The translations under genes were made by a program, and so were the position numbers. This document shows, piece after piece, positions 29,611 through 36,832 of a stretch of DNA of 40,969 bases; the first letter of the stretch is position 1; every line of letters begins with the position of its first letter. The notes under the pieces were generated by a model. That model was not told the DNA's origin, made no database searches, and saw only the letters and a list, made by a program, of their open reading frames with translations. Source of the stretch: Thermotogae bacterium (GTDB taxonomy: Bacteria > Hydrothermota > Hydrothermia > LBFQ01); the NCBI GenBank assembly GCA_013153965.1, contig JAADDJ010000009.1, positions 1-40,969 on the forward strand. Direction: 5' to 3'.

Positions 29611-30513
29611 GTGGAGATCAGGATAATAGTACCCGAGGATAGGCGGCTGGACGTCTTCGGAGTCTATGACGAGAAGATAAAGGAGCTGCGCCGGATGTAC
29701 CCTTCGGTGAAGATCCACGCGCGGGGGAGCGAGCTTCGCATAAGGGGATCCCAGAGCGACGTGGAGATGGTCAGAGAGAGGATAATGGACATGATAAGGG
29801 GCAGGTGGGACCCCCTGGAGACGCCGATGGATGATTACGAGGAGGAGCTTCCCGAGGATGGAACCATCATAACCTTCAAGAAGAGGATAAAACCCCTGAC
29901 GCCCCATCAGCTGGAGTACGTGAGGGCGATAGACGAGAGCGACGTCGTCTTCGCCATCGGCCCCGCCGGCACGGGCAAGACCTTCCTGGCCGTGGCCATG
30001 GCCGTCAAGTACCTGCGTGAGGGAAGGGTTGAGCGGATAGTCCTCACGAGGCCGGCCGTTGAGGCCGGGGAGAGTTTGGGATACCTGCCCGGCTCCTACG
30101 AGGAGAAGGTCTATCCCTACCTCATACCCCTTTACGACGCCCTCTACTCCATGATACCCTACGAGCGCGTCAGGAGGATGATGGAGGCGCGCGTGGTTGA
30201 GATAGCTCCCCTCGCCTACATGAGGGGGCGTACGCTCTCCGACGCCTTCATCATACTGGATGAGGCTCAGAATACGAAGACGGTGCAGATGAAGATGTTC
30301 CTGACCCGTATAGGTCCCCGCTCCAAGGTGGTGATAACCGGCGACATAACCCAGATAGACCTCCCCAAGCACATGGAATCGGGTTTGGTTGAGGCCGAGA
30401 GGATCCTCAAGGGGATTGACGGCATAAGCTTCATATACTTCACCAAGGAGGACGTCTCAAGGCACCACATCGTGAAGCGAATAATTGAGGCGTACGACAA
30501 GTTCGGTAAATGA
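29611..30513 (+). CDS. phoH: PhoH-family ATPase
   Basis: A 300-residue cytoplasmic P-loop ATPase. An N-terminal KH-like stretch (VKIHARGSELRIRGSQSDVE) precedes the PhoH core: LTPHQLEYVRAI, Walker A FAIGPAGTGKTFLA, RPAVEAGESLGYLPG, the LAYMRGRTLSDAFIILDEAQN Walker B region, GDITQIDLP and a final HHIVKRIIEAYDKF. This is the PhoH/PhoL (YbeZ) type that usually sits with ybeY and an HD-family protein and acts in ribosome/RNA metabolism. The start is GTG at 29611, 9 nt after TAAACT. The next gene overlaps as ATGA; ybeY is not in the cluster. Confidence 0.93.
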   Translation: MEIRIIVPEDRRLDVFGVYDEKIKELRRMYPSVKIHARGSELRIRGSQSDVEMVRERIMDMIRGRWDPLETPMDDYEEELPEDGTIITFKKRIKPLTPHQLEYVRAIDESDVVFAIGPAGTGKTFLAVAMAVKYLREGRVERIVLTRPAVEAGESLGYLPGSYEEKVYPYLIPLYDALYSMIPYERVRRMMEARVVEIAPLAYMRGRTLSDAFIILDEAQNTKTVQMKMFLTRIGPRSKVVITGDITQIDLPKHMESGLVEAERILKGIDGISFIYFTKEDVSRHHIVKRIIEAYDKFGK

Positions 30514-32384
30514 TGAACGGCAGGGTCATAAGGGCTCTCATAATCTCTCTCACCGTGGCCTCGTCGGCCTTCTTCTTCCGATTTCCCTACAGGTTCAAGG
30601 TGGGGGAGAGCTCGCCCATGACCATAATAGCCGAGAAGGAGATAGTCGTTGAGAAGCCGCGGGAAAAGTACGTTGAGGATTCTCTCCGGATAGTCTCGGA
30701 GGTCCCGCCCGTCTATAAGCCGGTTCCCTTTCTGGAGCACGTTGAGAGGGTGTATGACTCGTTGGTCAAGAGCATAGACCCCAAGAGGGCCAAGGAGTTT
30801 CGGGATAGGGCCCTTAGCATCCTTCAGAGGGGGGTCATATCACCCAAGGTCTCGGGGACCATCCTCGTCTATGAGAATGGGGAGTTTCGCTCCGTTCCAT
30901 CCGACGTCCTGACCTCTCCGTCGGAGGTATGCATGGCCAACGATACCCTGTGCAAGTTCATCGTTCCCACTCTGGTCCCCGATTCAACCTTGAGGAGGCT
31001 CTACATTCAGCGTCTTCTGGAGCAGCAGTTGAGCCGTATAGATTACGTGGTAAATCCCGGCGAGATAGTGGTGTCCAAGGGCCAGGTCATTGACGAGGAG
31101 ACTTACCGCATCCTCAAGGCCTACGAGAGGGTGATGATTGAGCCTCGCCGTTGGGCCTACGTGATCCTCTCCATCCTCATGGCGGTGGTCCTCCTCATAA
31201 TCTTCTACAGCCGCAAGTGGGATGTACCCTCGGGTGCGTCGGTTTTCGTCTTCTCCGTCGGCCACATCCTTGAGCTGGCCATACACTACTTCTTCAACAT
31301 CCCTCCCTTCATAACCATAATGCCCTTCGTCGCCCTATCTGTGGCCGTGCTTGACACATCCACCATGGCCATAGGTCTGGCCCTTATAACATCCGTCATA
31401 CGGGGGGTTTCGTACGACTTCTCCCTCCTGCTGCCCCTGTACGTGGGCTCCATGGCGGCCGCCTCCGCCTTCAGTGTCAAGTTCTTCAAGCGTCGGGCCC
31501 ACTACTTCTTCATAGCCGTCATAATAACCCTCTTCGGAATAACCTCAATTCTCGTCTCCGCACCCTTCAGGAATCTGACTCCCGACGAGGTGATACGGGC
31601 CTCCATAATCACCGCCGTAGTCTCCATAGTGTCCGTGGGCCTCTACGCGGTGCTCCTTCCCGTCATAGAGGCCATGTTCAGGCGTACGACCGAGCTCTCC
31701 TTCTTGGAGTTGGCCTCCCTCAACCATCCTCTGCTGCGGGAGCTCTCGGAGAAGGCTCCGGGGACCTTCGCCCACTCCATAATCGTGGGGAATATGGCGG
31801 AGGCCGGAGCCCGTACCGTCGGAGCGAACGAGACGATAGCCAAGTTGGGGGGATACTACCACGACGTGGGCAAGATATTCAATCCCGAGTACTTCGTGGA
31901 GAATCAGACCGGGGGGGAGAATCCCCACGACAAGTTGGACCCCATAAAGAGCGCCCAGATCATCATAGGCCACGTGAAGAAGGGGGTGGAGCTGGGCAAG
32001 AAGTACCGGCTCCCGCAGGAGATAATAGACATCATCCAGACCCATCACGGAGATACGGTCCTGTGGCCCTTCTACAAGAAGGCGAAGGACTTGGGCCTTC
32101 CCGTATCCGAGGAGCAGTTCAGGTATCCCGGTCCCCGCCCCCGTACGCCGGAGGAGGCGATAGTGATGCTGGCGGATTCCTCCGAGGCGGCCTCCAGAAG
32201 CGCCGAGACGGAGGAGGAGATAAGGAGGATAATAGACTCCGTCTTTGAGCAGCGGATAAGGGAGGGACAACTGGATCTGGTTCCTCTCTCCCGCAGGGAT
32301 CTGGAGAAGATAAAGGCCTCCTTCATACCCATAATCCTGACCTTCCGGCATCAGAGGCCCAAGTACCCCTCCCCCGACGAGTGA
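30510..32384 (+). CDS. pgpH: PgpH-like 7TM-HD phosphodiesterase (c-di-AMP hydrolase family)
   Basis: A 624-residue inner-membrane enzyme: N-terminal helix (~9-24), extracytoplasmic 7TMR-HDED domain (~35-215, with YVVNPGEIVVSKGQVIDEE), a block of helices (~218-395), and a C-terminal HD domain with HPLLRELSEKAPGTFAHS, GGYYHDVGK (HD pair), NPHDKLDP, IIQTHHGD and IVMLADSSEAASR. This order is that of PgpH, which hydrolyses c-di-AMP. Substrate by family only. It is co-transcribed with phoH (its ATG overlaps the phoH TGA), the usual pairing, but ybeY does not follow; a hairpin-rich 55-nt spacer and tRNA-Val follow instead. Confidence 0.92.
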   Translation: MMNGRVIRALIISLTVASSAFFFRFPYRFKVGESSPMTIIAEKEIVVEKPREKYVEDSLRIVSEVPPVYKPVPFLEHVERVYDSLVKSIDPKRAKEFRDRALSILQRGVISPKVSGTILVYENGEFRSVPSDVLTSPSEVCMANDTLCKFIVPTLVPDSTLRRLYIQRLLEQQLSRIDYVVNPGEIVVSKGQVIDEETYRILKAYERVMIEPRRWAYVILSILMAVVLLIIFYSRKWDVPSGASVFVFSVGHILELAIHYFFNIPPFITIMPFVALSVAVLDTSTMAIGLALITSVIRGVSYDFSLLLPLYVGSMAAASAFSVKFFKRRAHYFFIAVIITLFGITSILVSAPFRNLTPDEVIRASIITAVVSIVSVGLYAVLLPVIEAMFRRTTELSFLELASLNHPLLRELSEKAPGTFAHSIIVGNMAEAGARTVGANETIAKLGGYYHDVGKIFNPEYFVENQTGGENPHDKLDPIKSAQIIIGHVKKGVELGKKYRLPQEIIDIIQTHHGDTVLWPFYKKAKDLGLPVSEEQFRYPGPRPRTPEEAIVMLADSSEAASRSAETEEEIRRIIDSVFEQRIREGQLDLVPLSRRDLEKIKASFIPIILTFRHQRPKYPSPDE

Positions 32385-32388
32385 GTTT

Positions 32389-32417
32389 CCCCCGGAGGCG
32401 GGGACATGTTCCCCTTT
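32389..32417 (+). other. Two mutually exclusive hairpins between pgpH and tRNA-Val
   Basis: CCCCG-GAGG-CGGGG (32390-32403) and GGGGA-CATGT-TCCCC (32400-32414, followed by TTT) share the GGGG at 32400-32403, so only one can form. The second may be a weak terminator for phoH-pgpH. Stems are only 5 bp; role uncertain. Confidence 0.35.
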
Positions 32418-32423
32418 CGGGAG

Positions 32424-32429
32424 TATAAT
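32424..32429 (+). promoter_or_regulatory. -10 hexamer TATAAT for tRNA-Val
   Basis: TATAAT lies 11 nt before the mature 5' end of the tRNA, the same distance as for tRNA-Leu. Confidence 0.75.
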
Positions 32430-32440
32430 ATCCGCCTCGT

Positions 32441-32514
32441 GGGCGCGTAGCTCAGCAGGTTAGAGCGCCGGTCTCACATACCGGAGGTCGGAGGTTCAAG
32501 TCCTCCCGCGCCCA
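32441..32514 (+). tRNA. tRNA-Val (anticodon CAC)
   Basis: A 74-nt tRNA: acceptor GGGCGCG/CGCGCCC with discriminator A, D arm GCTCAGCAGGTTAGAGC, anticodon stem-loop CCGGT-CTCACAT-ACCGG giving CAC (reads GUG), and T arm GGAGGTTCAAGTCCTCC. CCA is not encoded. The TTG start of nuoH begins at 32516, one base after the 3' end. Confidence 0.97.
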
Positions 32515-32515
32515 C

Positions 32516-33496
32516 TTGACCGAAATCCTCTCAAATCCTTACGTTGTATGGGCAATAAAGACTCTCATAATCTTCGCCGGAGCCATGACCGCGGCCGCCT
32601 ACATGGTGTGGGTTGAGAGGCGGGTGGCCGCTTGGATGCAGGACCGTATAGGCCCCAACGTCGTGGGCCCCTTCGGTCTCCTCCAGCCTGTGGCCGACGT
32701 CTTGAAGTTGGCCTTCAAGGAGGAGGTCGTACCGGACCGCGTGGATAGGCTACTCCATTTCCTCGCCCCGGGTATCCTATTCGCCGCTCCCATCATCGCC
32801 TTGGCCGTCATACCCTTCGGTCCCGGCCTCTACATAAGCAACCCGGACTTCGGTCTCCTGTGGCTTCTGGCCGCCACCTCCATAGCCGGCTACGGCGTCA
32901 TCCTCGGCGGTCTCTCCAGCGGGAGCAAGTACTCCGTTCTCGGCGGTCTGCGCTCAACTTCGCAGATAATCTCCTACGAGATACCCATGATGATAGCAGC
33001 CTTGGGGCCGGCCATCATGGCTGGATCCCTGTCGCTGGTGGATATAGTTGAGGCCCAGAGGGGGATGTGGTTCGCAATCCCCCAATTCATCGGCTTTCTG
33101 GTCTTCCTGATAACCACCTACGCGGAGACCAACCGTCTCCCCTTTGACCTTCCGGAGGCCGAGTCCGAGCTGGTGGGCGGATACCATACGGAGTTCTCCT
33201 CGTTGCGGTTCGCGTGGTTCTTCGCCGGCGAGTACGCGAACATGGTCATAGCCTCCTCGGCCGTCAGCGTCCTCTTCATGGGCGGATGGTACGGTCCCCT
33301 TCCCGGCATAAACCTGTTCCCCGGCGTCCATTGGATGCTCCTTAAGGTGGCCTTCTTCCTCTTCCTCTTCGTTTGGGTGAGATGGACCCTCCCCCGTCTG
33401 CGCTACGACCAGCTCCTCCACTTCTCTTGGAAGGTCCTTCTACCTCTGGCTCTCCTCAACCTCTTCATAGCCACGGCCTTCCGGGTAATTTGGTGA
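32516..33496 (+). CDS. nuoH: NADH-quinone oxidoreductase subunit H (orphan)
   Basis: A 326-residue membrane protein with about eight helices and the NuoH pattern: VERRVAAWMQDRIGPNVVGP near 34-53, VADVLKLAFKEEVVPDRVDR, GLSSGSKYSVLGGLRSTSQIISYEIP, then LPFDLPEAESELVGGYHTEFSS and LPRLRYDQLLHFSWKVLLPL. NuoH forms the quinone-binding channel entry of complex I. Length equals E. coli NuoH (325) when the TTG at 32516 is used, which supports that start even though it is 1 nt after tRNA-Val and has neither -10 nor SD. No other nuo gene is nearby. acpS overlaps its end (GTGA). It could also serve a related hydrogenase-type complex. Confidence 0.93.
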   Translation: MTEILSNPYVVWAIKTLIIFAGAMTAAAYMVWVERRVAAWMQDRIGPNVVGPFGLLQPVADVLKLAFKEEVVPDRVDRLLHFLAPGILFAAPIIALAVIPFGPGLYISNPDFGLLWLLAATSIAGYGVILGGLSSGSKYSVLGGLRSTSQIISYEIPMMIAALGPAIMAGSLSLVDIVEAQRGMWFAIPQFIGFLVFLITTYAETNRLPFDLPEAESELVGGYHTEFSSLRFAWFFAGEYANMVIASSAVSVLFMGGWYGPLPGINLFPGVHWMLLKVAFFLFLFVWVRWTLPRLRYDQLLHFSWKVLLPLALLNLFIATAFRVIW

Positions 33497-33852
33497 GGGG
33501 CATCGGCATAGATTTAGTCTCGGTTGAGGAGTTCGCACGGCGGCTTGAGAGAACACCATCTCTGAGGGAGAGGTTATTTTCACCTCGCGAGCTTGAGCTG
33601 TCCTACTCTCCGGAGAGTTTGGCGGGCAGGTTCGCCGTCAAAGAGGCGGTATTGAAGGCGTTGGGAACCGGATTGAGCGGGGGAATCTCCTGGCGGGACG
33701 TGGAGGTCGTCGGCGGTGTGGATGAGAGGCCGCGTGTCGTCCTCAGCGGTAGGGCCAAGGAGGTGGCCGAGGGCCTCTCCCTTCTCGTGTCGGTCTCCCA
33801 CGCCCACGGGCTCGCCGTGGCCGTATGTGTGGCGGTATCATCCCGTACCTGA
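33493..33852 (+). CDS. acpS: Holo-[acyl-carrier-protein] synthase
   Basis: A 119-residue AcpS, which transfers 4'-phosphopantetheine from CoA to apo-ACP. GIGIDLVSVEEFARRL carries the first metal-binding Asp, and SLAGRFAVKEAVLKALGTGL the second metal ligand Glu and the Lys-Glu motif; VSVSHAHGLAVAVCV closes the fold. Length matches the family (~120). The GTG at 33493 overlaps the nuoH TGA as GTGA; a longer in-frame reading into nuoH gives non-homologous residues and was rejected. It overlaps the ComEA-like gene by 28 bp, so nuoH, acpS and that gene share the tRNA-Val transcript. Confidence 0.92.
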   Translation: MRGIGIDLVSVEEFARRLERTPSLRERLFSPRELELSYSPESLAGRFAVKEAVLKALGTGLSGGISWRDVEVVGGVDERPRVVLSGRAKEVAEGLSLLVSVSHAHGLAVAVCVAVSSRT

Positions 33853-34262
33853 GGAGTCTCCTGACCCCCTCCCCATCCGAAGTCAGGGGAGCCGCCCTGG
33901 TGCTCTTTCTCGCCCTTCTCGGTGTGGGCTACGACGCGTATCGGAGGCTCACGGCTCCGCCGCGCGGGTACGTGGTCTATGAGGGGGAGAGGGTGGAGAG
34001 AGCCGAGCGTCCCGACACGGCGTACTTCCTCTACGAGCGTCGCCTCTACATGCGCAGGAGGCCGCAGCCGAAGGTCATAAACGTAAATAGGGCCTCCCTG
34101 AGGGACCTGGTGTCCCTTCCGGGTATAGGTCCGAAGTTGGCGAAGCGGATAATAGAGTACCGGGAGAGGCACGGTCCATTCAGACGGCCGGAGGACCTTC
34201 TGGAGGTCAAGGGCATAGGTCCCAAGAGACTTCGGAAGATTAAACCTTACCTGCGCTTTTGA
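33825..34262 (+). CDS. ComEA-like helix-hairpin-helix DNA-binding membrane protein
   Basis: A 145-residue protein: a membrane helix near 23-42 (AALVLFLALLGVGYDAYRRL), a short linker with many Arg/Tyr, then a C-terminal double helix-hairpin-helix, INVNRASLRDLVSLPGIGPK and DLLEVKGIGPKRLRKIKPYL. This is the ComEA layout, where the HhH domain binds incoming DNA outside the membrane during natural transformation; generic HhH proteins of repair type cannot be excluded. The ATG overlaps acpS by 28 bp. No other competence gene is in view. Confidence 0.85.
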   Translation: MCGGIIPYLRSLLTPSPSEVRGAALVLFLALLGVGYDAYRRLTAPPRGYVVYEGERVERAERPDTAYFLYERRLYMRRRPQPKVINVNRASLRDLVSLPGIGPKLAKRIIEYRERHGPFRRPEDLLEVKGIGPKRLRKIKPYLRF

Positions 34263-34278
34263 GGAAGGCTATCGGGTT

Positions 34279-34284
34279 TAAAAT
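34279..34284 (+). promoter_or_regulatory. -10 hexamer TAAAAT for tatA
   Basis: GTTTAAAAT lies 8 nt before the ATG. Confidence 0.7.
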
Positions 34285-34292
34285 ACTGGGCG

Positions 34293-34475
34293 ATGAATCT
34301 CGGTCTGCCCGAAATTATAGTCATTCTGGTGATAATAATGCTCCTCTTCGGACCGAGCCAGCTGCCCAAGCTGGCCAGAGGTCTGGGTGAGGCGATGAAG
34401 GAGTTCAGGAAGGCCTCATCGGAGATAGAGGGAGCGACGCGGAAGGAGGAGGGCAAGGAGGAGGATAAGACCTAA
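34293..34475 (+). CDS. tatA: Sec-independent translocase protein TatA/E
   Basis: A 60-residue protein with a short membrane helix (PEIIVILVIIMLLFG), the hinge FGPSQLPKLARGLGEAMKEF that defines TatA/TatE (FGP-xxLP), an amphipathic helix, and a Lys/Glu tail. TatA forms the pore that moves folded twin-arginine proteins across the inner membrane. tatB and tatC are not beside it, which is common in thermophiles. Single-gene unit with its own -10 8 nt upstream. Confidence 0.95.
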   Translation: MNLGLPEIIVILVIIMLLFGPSQLPKLARGLGEAMKEFRKASSEIEGATRKEEGKEEDKT

Positions 34476-34482
34476 GCCCCCG

Positions 34483-34488
34483 TATAAT
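34483..34488 (+). promoter_or_regulatory. -10 hexamer TATAAT for asnS
   Basis: CCG-TATAAT lies 11 nt before the ATG, the longest spacing among the protein genes here; a leader of a few nt is expected. Confidence 0.75.
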
Positions 34489-34499
34489 TTCCAACCCCC

Positions 34500-35825
34500 A
34501 TGGAAAGGGTGTGGATAGAAGACATAGGACGGTATGCCGACAGGGACGTTGAGATAAGGGGATGGCTGTTCAACAAGAGGTCCTCGGGGAAGGTACGATT
34601 CTTGGTGGTCCGGGATGGAACCGGCTTCCTGCAGGTGGTTATGGTGAAGGGGGAGGTGCCGGACGAGGTGTTCAACCTCTACGACGAGCTAACCTACGAG
34701 GACGCCATAATCGTCAGGGGTAAGGTCAAGAGGGAGAAGAGGGCACCGGGTGGCTACGAGCTTCTGCTGAAGGATCTGGTCATACACTCCAAGTCCCTTG
34801 ACACCTTCCCCATACCCAAGGTGAGGCCCGAGAATATTCCCGACGTTGGCAAGCTCTTTAGGTTCCGCCATCTGTGGATAAGGTCCCGCAAGCAATGGTC
34901 AATACTGCGCATAAGGGATGAGGTTGAGAGGGCCATACAGGACTTCTTCGCCGCGAGGGGATTTAGGAGGTTTGACCCGCCCATATTCACGCCGGCTTCG
35001 GTGGAGGGTACGACCACCCTCTTTCCGGTCCCCTACTTTGATGAGGGGGAGGTCTATCTGACCCAGTCGGGACAGCTCTATCTGGAGGCGGGCGCGATGG
35101 CTCTGGGGAAGGTGTATTCCTTCGGACCCACTTTCAGGGCGGAGAAGTCCCGCACCCGCAGGCATCTGACGGAGTTCTGGATGGTGGAGCCCGAGGTGGC
35201 ATGGGCCACGCTTGAGGACATAATGGACCTCGCCGAGGAGCTTGTAGTGTATATAACCGAGCGGGTCCTTGAGAACCGCCGGATGGAGTTGGAGATCCTC
35301 AACAGGGACGTGGCGAAGCTGGAAGCCGTCAAGAGACCCTTCCCCCGCATCACCTACGACGAGGCCGCCCGTATCCTCCTTGAGGAGAAGGAGAAGGGGC
35401 GCGATATAGACTTCACGTACGGGGAGGACTTCGGCAGCGATGAGGAGACGGTTATATCCGAGAGGTACGACCGTCCGGTTATGATAACCCACTATCCCCG
35501 AGCCATAAAGCCCTTCTACATGAAACCGGACCCCAAGGACCCCTCCAAGGTCCTGTGCGTTGATGTTATAGCGCCGGAGGGATACGGAGAGATAATCGGA
35601 GGGAGCCAGCGTGAGGATGACTACGAGGAGCTCCTGCGCAGGATACGGGAGGAGGGCCTTCCGGAGGATGAATACTCTTGGTATCTGGACCTTCGCAAGT
35701 ACGGTTCCGTCCCCCACTCCGGATTCGGGCTCGGAATTGAGCGCACCGTGGCGTGGTTGAGCGGGGCCTCCCACGTGAGGGAGGTCATACCGTTCGCCCG
35801 TACGCCGGAGAGGATAAGACCTTGA
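34500..35825 (+). CDS. asnS: Asparaginyl-tRNA synthetase
   Basis: A 441-residue class IIb synthetase. The N-terminal OB-fold anticodon domain has EIRGWLFNKRSSGKVRFLVVRDG. The catalytic domain has motif 1/2 (TLFPVPYFDEGEVYLTQSGQ, YSFGPTFRAEKSRTRRHLTE), motif 3 GFGLGIERTVAWLSG, and the asparagine-type FWMVEPEVA in place of the AspRS equivalent, plus VDVIAPEGYGEIIGGSQRED. This sets it apart from AspRS; direct charging of tRNA-Asn is expected. Length is normal. An unknown helical gene follows after 7 nt and probably shares the transcript. Confidence 0.95.
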   Translation: MERVWIEDIGRYADRDVEIRGWLFNKRSSGKVRFLVVRDGTGFLQVVMVKGEVPDEVFNLYDELTYEDAIIVRGKVKREKRAPGGYELLLKDLVIHSKSLDTFPIPKVRPENIPDVGKLFRFRHLWIRSRKQWSILRIRDEVERAIQDFFAARGFRRFDPPIFTPASVEGTTTLFPVPYFDEGEVYLTQSGQLYLEAGAMALGKVYSFGPTFRAEKSRTRRHLTEFWMVEPEVAWATLEDIMDLAEELVVYITERVLENRRMELEILNRDVAKLEAVKRPFPRITYDEAARILLEEKEKGRDIDFTYGEDFGSDEETVISERYDRPVMITHYPRAIKPFYMKPDPKDPSKVLCVDVIAPEGYGEIIGGSQREDDYEELLRRIREEGLPEDEYSWYLDLRKYGSVPHSGFGLGIERTVAWLSGASHVREVIPFARTPERIRP

Positions 35826-35832
35826 GGTTATC

Positions 35833-36807
35833 ATGCCCGCCACGGTGAGATTTCTGGAGGAGCTGGACAGGGCCTTCAAGAAGGGGGATGTAGATGCGGT
35901 GGTGGCTCTGGGGGTTCGCCTTCTCCACATGGGATGGTACAGCAAGCTGGATTGGTTCCTTGAGAGGTTCAACGAGATGCTCAGATATCTCCCCCCGGAG
36001 GAGAGGCGAAGGGTGCAGGAGAACGAGCTGATACTGAATCTGATGCATCTGGTCATGCATCTGGTGCGGGATATGGAGCCGGAGAGGGCTCTGCCCTACG
36101 TTCGTCCCAAGGGCAGCATGATAGAGCGACGGATATACTACGAGTATCTGGGTAATCATCCGAGGGCTTACCACTATCTCCTCCGGTACGAGAGGGAGAC
36201 GAAGATAAAGAGCTTCTGGCTTGAGATACGCAAGATTTACATGAGGATGTACAGGGGTGGCCGGGTGTCGCTTAGGGAGATTGAGAGGTTGGAGACGTCG
36301 GAGGATGAGGTTGAATTCGTGGCCCAGATAATCACCCGCGGGTACGCGGTGGGCATATACCACATCCTCAAGGGGGAGATAGACGGCGATACCTTCGGAG
36401 AGATAAAGCGGGCCGTCATGTACGGCTTGAGCGAGAATTATGATCACACGACCTCCCGCCTCCTGCAGGTATTCATACCTCTCTCGCTGATGAGGGGGGA
36501 GGAAAGGGTGGCTCGCACCTACCTGAACGCGGCCATATCCACCGCGCAGACCGAGCAGAACCGCTACATGTACGAGTGGTTCGGAATGTACGACCTCGCC
36601 CTGCGGGGCGACGTGGAGCCCTTGAGGGAGAGGGCTCGCCTCTACGAGGAGAAGGGATACATAGGACACGAGGTTCTGGCGAGGGCCGTCAGCGGTCTCA
36701 TCGGAGGGGGAAGGGAGGAGCTGGAGAGGGCTAAGGCCCTGTCGGATAAGTATTGGCACAGGCACGTCCTGCGCTACGCCGAGGTCCTCACCGGCCGCAA
36801 TCTGTAG
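35833..36807 (+). CDS. All-helical (TPR/SEL-like) protein, function unknown
   Basis: A 324-residue protein with no recognised domain. It has no signal or membrane segment and is rich in Arg, Glu, Tyr and Leu in helix-length blocks (LEELDRAFKKGDVDAVVALG, IERRIYYEYLGNHPRAYHYL, ARTYLNAAISTAQTEQNRYM), which suggests an alpha-solenoid of TPR-like repeats with poor consensus. The ATG is 5 nt after a GAGG that can act as SD and 7 nt after the asnS stop, so it is most likely the second gene of the asnS transcript. A role with tRNA charging or translation is only a context guess. Confidence 0.75.
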   Translation: MPATVRFLEELDRAFKKGDVDAVVALGVRLLHMGWYSKLDWFLERFNEMLRYLPPEERRRVQENELILNLMHLVMHLVRDMEPERALPYVRPKGSMIERRIYYEYLGNHPRAYHYLLRYERETKIKSFWLEIRKIYMRMYRGGRVSLREIERLETSEDEVEFVAQIITRGYAVGIYHILKGEIDGDTFGEIKRAVMYGLSENYDHTTSRLLQVFIPLSLMRGEERVARTYLNAAISTAQTEQNRYMYEWFGMYDLALRGDVEPLRERARLYEEKGYIGHEVLARAVSGLIGGGREELERAKALSDKYWHRHVLRYAEVLTGRNL

Positions 36808-36821
36808 GACGATTTCCCCCG

Positions 36822-36827
36822 TACAAT
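36822..36827 (+). promoter_or_regulatory. -10 hexamer TACAAT for serA
   Basis: CCCG-TACAAT lies only 5 nt before the ATG, the shortest spacing in the window. Confidence 0.6.
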
Positions 36828-36832
36828 AGCGT

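Noticed and set aside
29080-30372. 430-residue open frame antisense to the UPF0104 gene and phoH
   Set aside because: Pro/His/Tyr-rich composition typical of a shadow frame; spans two well-supported genes and an active promoter on the other strand.
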